Source: an uncultured Fidelibacterota bacterium (GTDB lineage: Bacteria > Fidelibacterota > Marinisomatia > SCGC-AAA003-L08 > D37C17). Taken from it: a stretch of 9,398 nucleotides of DNA. The stretch is taken from contig CAJWYZ010000044.1 of the NCBI GenBank assembly GCA_913049525.1, forward strand, positions 1-9,398, given 5' to 3'. Below, in pieces: positions 7,422 to 9,398 of the stretch. Within the stretch, counting starts at the first letter, position 1, and every line of letters begins with the position of its first letter. The notes beneath the pieces are model-generated. The model worked only from the letters and a program-made list of their open reading frames with translations, was not told the DNA's origin and made no database searches. A program made the translations under genes and the position numbers.

Positions 7422-7648
7422 TCATTTAAAAGTATTTAATCAAAGTATTTATTTCAAACATACACACACATAGAAAGAGCATATTAATTATTTTCTCATC
7501 TTAAGATATAATTAAGTAAGAATATTATAATACAAAAAAATATCTGTTATGGTAATTTTGAATAAATGATGATATTATTAAGAGTCATATTAGTAATTTA
7601 TAATATTACTTAATGTATTACTTTAATGACTTAATATATAAGTGATAT
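7422..7648. other. AT-rich non-coding gap between aminotransferase and merR
   Basis: No coding frame with recognisable protein features is present on either strand. The part next to the aminotransferase stop holds nested imperfect inverted repeats: outer arms 7578-7592 and 7624-7634, and an inner AGTAAT/ATTACT pair at 7592-7597 and 7605-7610. These could fold in the 3' end of the aminotransferase mRNA, but there is no T-run, so they do not qualify as a standard intrinsic terminator. A short CA run lies near 7461. Otherwise I see nothing specific. Confidence 0.5.
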
Positions 7649-8863
7649 TTATCTTCGAACTGTTAGAAACCTGTTAATACGATCAAAAGCTTCATTTAGA
7701 ATTTTAGGTGAAGGAAGAAAAACAATTCTAAAATGTCCCTGTCCATATTTATGTGAAAATCCAGAACCGTGAACTAATAGTAAATGTTCTTCTTTAAGTA
7801 ATTTTAAAACAAATCCTTTATCATTAGATTTCCATTGATCATCAGTTATACGAATAAACATATAAAAAGCACCCTCCGGCTTTGTAACTTTTAACCCGTC
7901 AATAGATTGGACACGTTTAATACAAAGATCCCGTTGTTCTAGTAGCCTATTTGTATAATCATTCATCCAGCATTTATTGCTTTGAAGTCCTGCTAAATAT
8001 CCCAATTGTGCAGGGGTTGATGCACAAAGCCTTGAACGTAGGAGTCTTTCAGCGCCATCTCTTACTAATGATAATTTCTCTTCAGGGTCATGCCAGGCCA
8101 TATAACCTATTCTCCATCCTGGTGCATAGTAAACTTTTGAAACTCCGTTTAAAGTTATAACAGGAACATTATCTGATAAAGATGCTGTAGAATAGTGATT
8201 CCCTTTAAAATTAATTTTATCGTATATCTCATCACTAATGACAGCACAATGGGGCCATTTACCAGCAATATCAATTATTTTTTTCAGATGATTTTTATCT
8301 GCAATACCCCCTGTTGGATTATTTGGATTTATAACAACAATTAAACGTACCTTGTCGTCCATTTTTGATTCCAGGTCTTCTAAGTCAATAGACCAGCCAT
8401 TCTCTTCATCTAAGCTATACTCAACTGTCTGTCCTCCAAATAATTGCGGATATGCCATATAAGGAGGATAATGTGGTCCTGGTGCAAGAACTTTATCATC
8501 TTGCTGTAAAAATGCTGCAAAAATAATCTGAAGAGCTTCTGTTACACCATGGCAGACATATACATCATCAGATTTACAATCCCATCCACCATTTACTTTT
8601 TGAGACTCATCATATGAAATAGCCTCTCTTAATTCAGGCAAACCGTATGAAGGGGAGTATCCATTCTGCTGCTCTTTCAGACCTTTATAAAATGCTTCTA
8701 TCATATGGTTTGGAGTTGGGAAGCCATGATATGCAAGGGGATCACCTATATTGAGTTTAAGGATTTTTTTTCCTTGTTTCTCTAATTCTCTTGCAGGTAC
8801 TACAACATCTCTAATGGCATACTCAATATTAGTTGCTCGTCTGGAAGCAGGGAATTTATCCAT
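7649..8863 (-). CDS. PLP-dependent aminotransferase, archaeal-type alanine aminotransferase family
   Basis: This 404-residue fold-type I, class I/II aminotransferase most probably interconverts alanine plus 2-oxoglutarate with pyruvate plus glutamate in the cytoplasm. The N-terminal EYAIRDVVVPARELEKQGKK and LNIGDP (38-42), with VTEALQIIF, PGPHYPPY and VHGSGF, closely resemble what I recall of Pyrococcus alanine aminotransferase and, less closely, E. coli AlaA. The active site is complete: NPNNPTG (179-185; Asn182 contacts the cofactor), DEIY (211-214; Asp211 pairs with the pyridine nitrogen, Tyr214 with O3'), SK (Lys243 forms the Schiff base), GWRIGY (Arg251 near the phosphate) and GHFR (Arg379 binds the substrate carboxylate). 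Length is normal. The ATG is preceded by AAATATT and no Shine-Dalgarno. The pnp terminator lies 31 bp upstream, so it needs its own promoter, which I could not define. Other small neutral or acidic amino-acid substrates remain possible. Confidence 0.9.
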   Translation of the reverse strand: MDKFPASRRATNIEYAIRDVVVPARELEKQGKKILKLNIGDPLAYHGFPTPNHMIEAFYKGLKEQQNGYSPSYGLPELREAISYDESQKVNGGWDCKSDDVYVCHGVTEALQIIFAAFLQQDDKVLAPGPHYPPYMAYPQLFGGQTVEYSLDEENGWSIDLEDLESKMDDKVRLIVVINPNNPTGGIADKNHLKKIIDIAGKWPHCAVISDEIYDKINFKGNHYSTASLSDNVPVITLNGVSKVYYAPGWRIGYMAWHDPEEKLSLVRDGAERLLRSRLCASTPAQLGYLAGLQSNKCWMNDYTNRLLEQRDLCIKRVQSIDGLKVTKPEGAFYMFIRITDDQWKSNDKGFVLKLLKEEHLLLVHGSGFSHKYGQGHFRIVFLPSPKILNEAFDRINRFLTVRR

Positions 8864-8893
8864 AATATTTAATGCATAATTGTTTCGGTAAAT

Positions 8894-8933
8894 AAAAAAG
8901 CAGCTGACACATTTTCAGTGAAGCTGCTTTTTT
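8894..8933 (-). terminator. Intrinsic terminator of pnp
   Basis: Perfect 12-bp arms AAAAAAGCAGCT (8894-8905) and AGCTGCTTTTTT (8922-8933) enclose a 16-nt loop in which CAC and GTG can extend the stem. On the minus strand it follows the pnp stop by 37 bp and ends in six T. The flanks are symmetrical, so it could work in both directions, but the only gene feeding into it here is pnp. Confidence 0.9.
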
Positions 8934-8970
8934 ATTATTAATTTCATCCTAGAAAACTAAGTATTTAGCC

Positions 8971-9398
8971 TTAGCCCTTCTGAAATTTTGTCTTCTTTTC
9001 AGGAGGAGAATAATTATCAGGCTTTTCCATCAAGGCTTTCATGCTAAAGTCCAAACGTTTAAGATCATCAATCTTGATAAGTTTAACCTTTACTTTATCA
9101 CCAATTTTAACAACATCGTCAACTTTTTTAACATGCTCCCAATTCAATGCGGATATATGCACTAAACCTTCTTTGCCCGGTGCAATTTTAACAAATGCTC
9201 CAAAGTCCATAATACGCACAACTTCAGCATCATATACTTCGCCTGGTACAGGAACTAAATTATAGGAATCTAATAAACGTACAACGGTGTCTATATAATC
9301 CTGATCTTGCCCCATAACAACACACATTCCATCGTCTTCAACACTAATTTCACATTCATACTCAGCACTAATGGCTTTAATGTTTTTACCTCCAGGCC
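8971..9398 (-). CDS. pnp: Polyribonucleotide nucleotidyltransferase (PNPase), C-terminal part (5' end outside window)
   Basis: This is the last 141 residues of PNPase, the phosphate-dependent 3'-5' exoribonuclease of RNA decay. The frame is open from the window edge, upstream of the first visible ATG at 9327; that ATG is internal to the protein and is not the start. PGGKNIKAIS at the edge is the GxxG-type loop of the KH domain, followed by EISVEDDGMCVVMG. The S1 RNA-binding domain occupies about visible residues 52-122, with GEVYDAEVVRIMDFGAFV, PGKEGLVHIS and LDFSMKAL. A short Lys/Pro-rich tail (EKPDNYSPPEKKTKFQKG) ends the protein. The catalytic RNase PH domains lie outside the window. A strong terminator follows, so pnp ends its transcription unit here. 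Confidence 0.95.
   Translation of the reverse strand, partial: PGGKNIKAISAEYECEISVEDDGMCVVMGQDQDYIDTVVRLLDSYNLVPVPGEVYDAEVVRIMDFGAFVKIAPGKEGLVHISALNWEHVKKVDDVVKIGDKVKVKLIKIDDLKRLDFSMKALMEKPDNYSPPEKKTKFQKG

Noticed and set aside
7459..7470. Short CA-rich run resembling a microsatellite
   Set aside because: It has only about four to five dinucleotide units and no sign of function.
8937..8976. Short minus-strand frame beginning with ATG near 8955, just after pnp and preceded by TCTAGG
   Set aside because: It encodes about ten residues and runs into the terminator stem, so it is best explained as the pnp 3' UTR.
1..9398. CRISPR arrays, toxin-antitoxin, phage or defence genes, or an alternative genetic code
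   Set aside because: No regularly spaced repeats or such proteins were seen. TAA and TGA act as normal stops, and the coding space is taken by recognised housekeeping and envelope genes.

Overview
All genes in this window lie on the minus strand, so transcription runs from high to low coordinates. The DNA is AT-rich (spot counts of single lines give roughly 28-43% G+C). The genome belongs to a diderm bacterium: it encodes an Omp85/TamA-type outer-membrane protein with POTRA domains and a TamB-type periplasm-spanning protein. Start codons lack clear Shine-Dalgarno sequences, and three of the six visible starts share the same AT-rich upstream heptamer. This and the gene content would fit the Bacteroidota/FCB group or a marine low-GC lineage such as Marinimicrobia. 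That placement is an inference and was not tested by a search.

Layout in transcription order. (1) 9398-8971: the 3' end of pnp (end of the KH domain, S1 domain, basic tail), followed by a strong intrinsic terminator (8933-8894). (2) 8863-7649: a class I/II PLP aminotransferase that closely resembles archaeal-type alanine aminotransferases. (3) A 272-bp AT-rich non-coding gap. (4) 7376-6999: a small cysteine-free MerR-family regulator. It has a candidate promoter with a 19-bp spacer and a dyad in that spacer, the layout typical of MerR-controlled promoters. (5) 6916-6843: tRNA-Pro(GGG), followed by an intrinsic terminator (6831-6796). (6) 6744-1: four closely spaced envelope genes: a GT2 glycosyltransferase, a YqaA-like VTT/DedA-superfamily membrane protein, tamB, and a TamA-like Omp85 gene that overlaps tamB by ATGA and runs off the left end.

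The most interesting unit is the last one. A dolichyl-phosphate-sugar-synthase-like glycosyltransferase, a membrane protein from the superfamily that includes lipid scramblases and flippases, a TamB lipid-transfer bridge and its outer-membrane barrel partner are arranged as one likely operon. This suggests a dedicated inner-to-outer-membrane lipid or glycolipid path. The rest is ordinary housekeeping, and I saw no mobile element, CRISPR array, phage gene or defence system.
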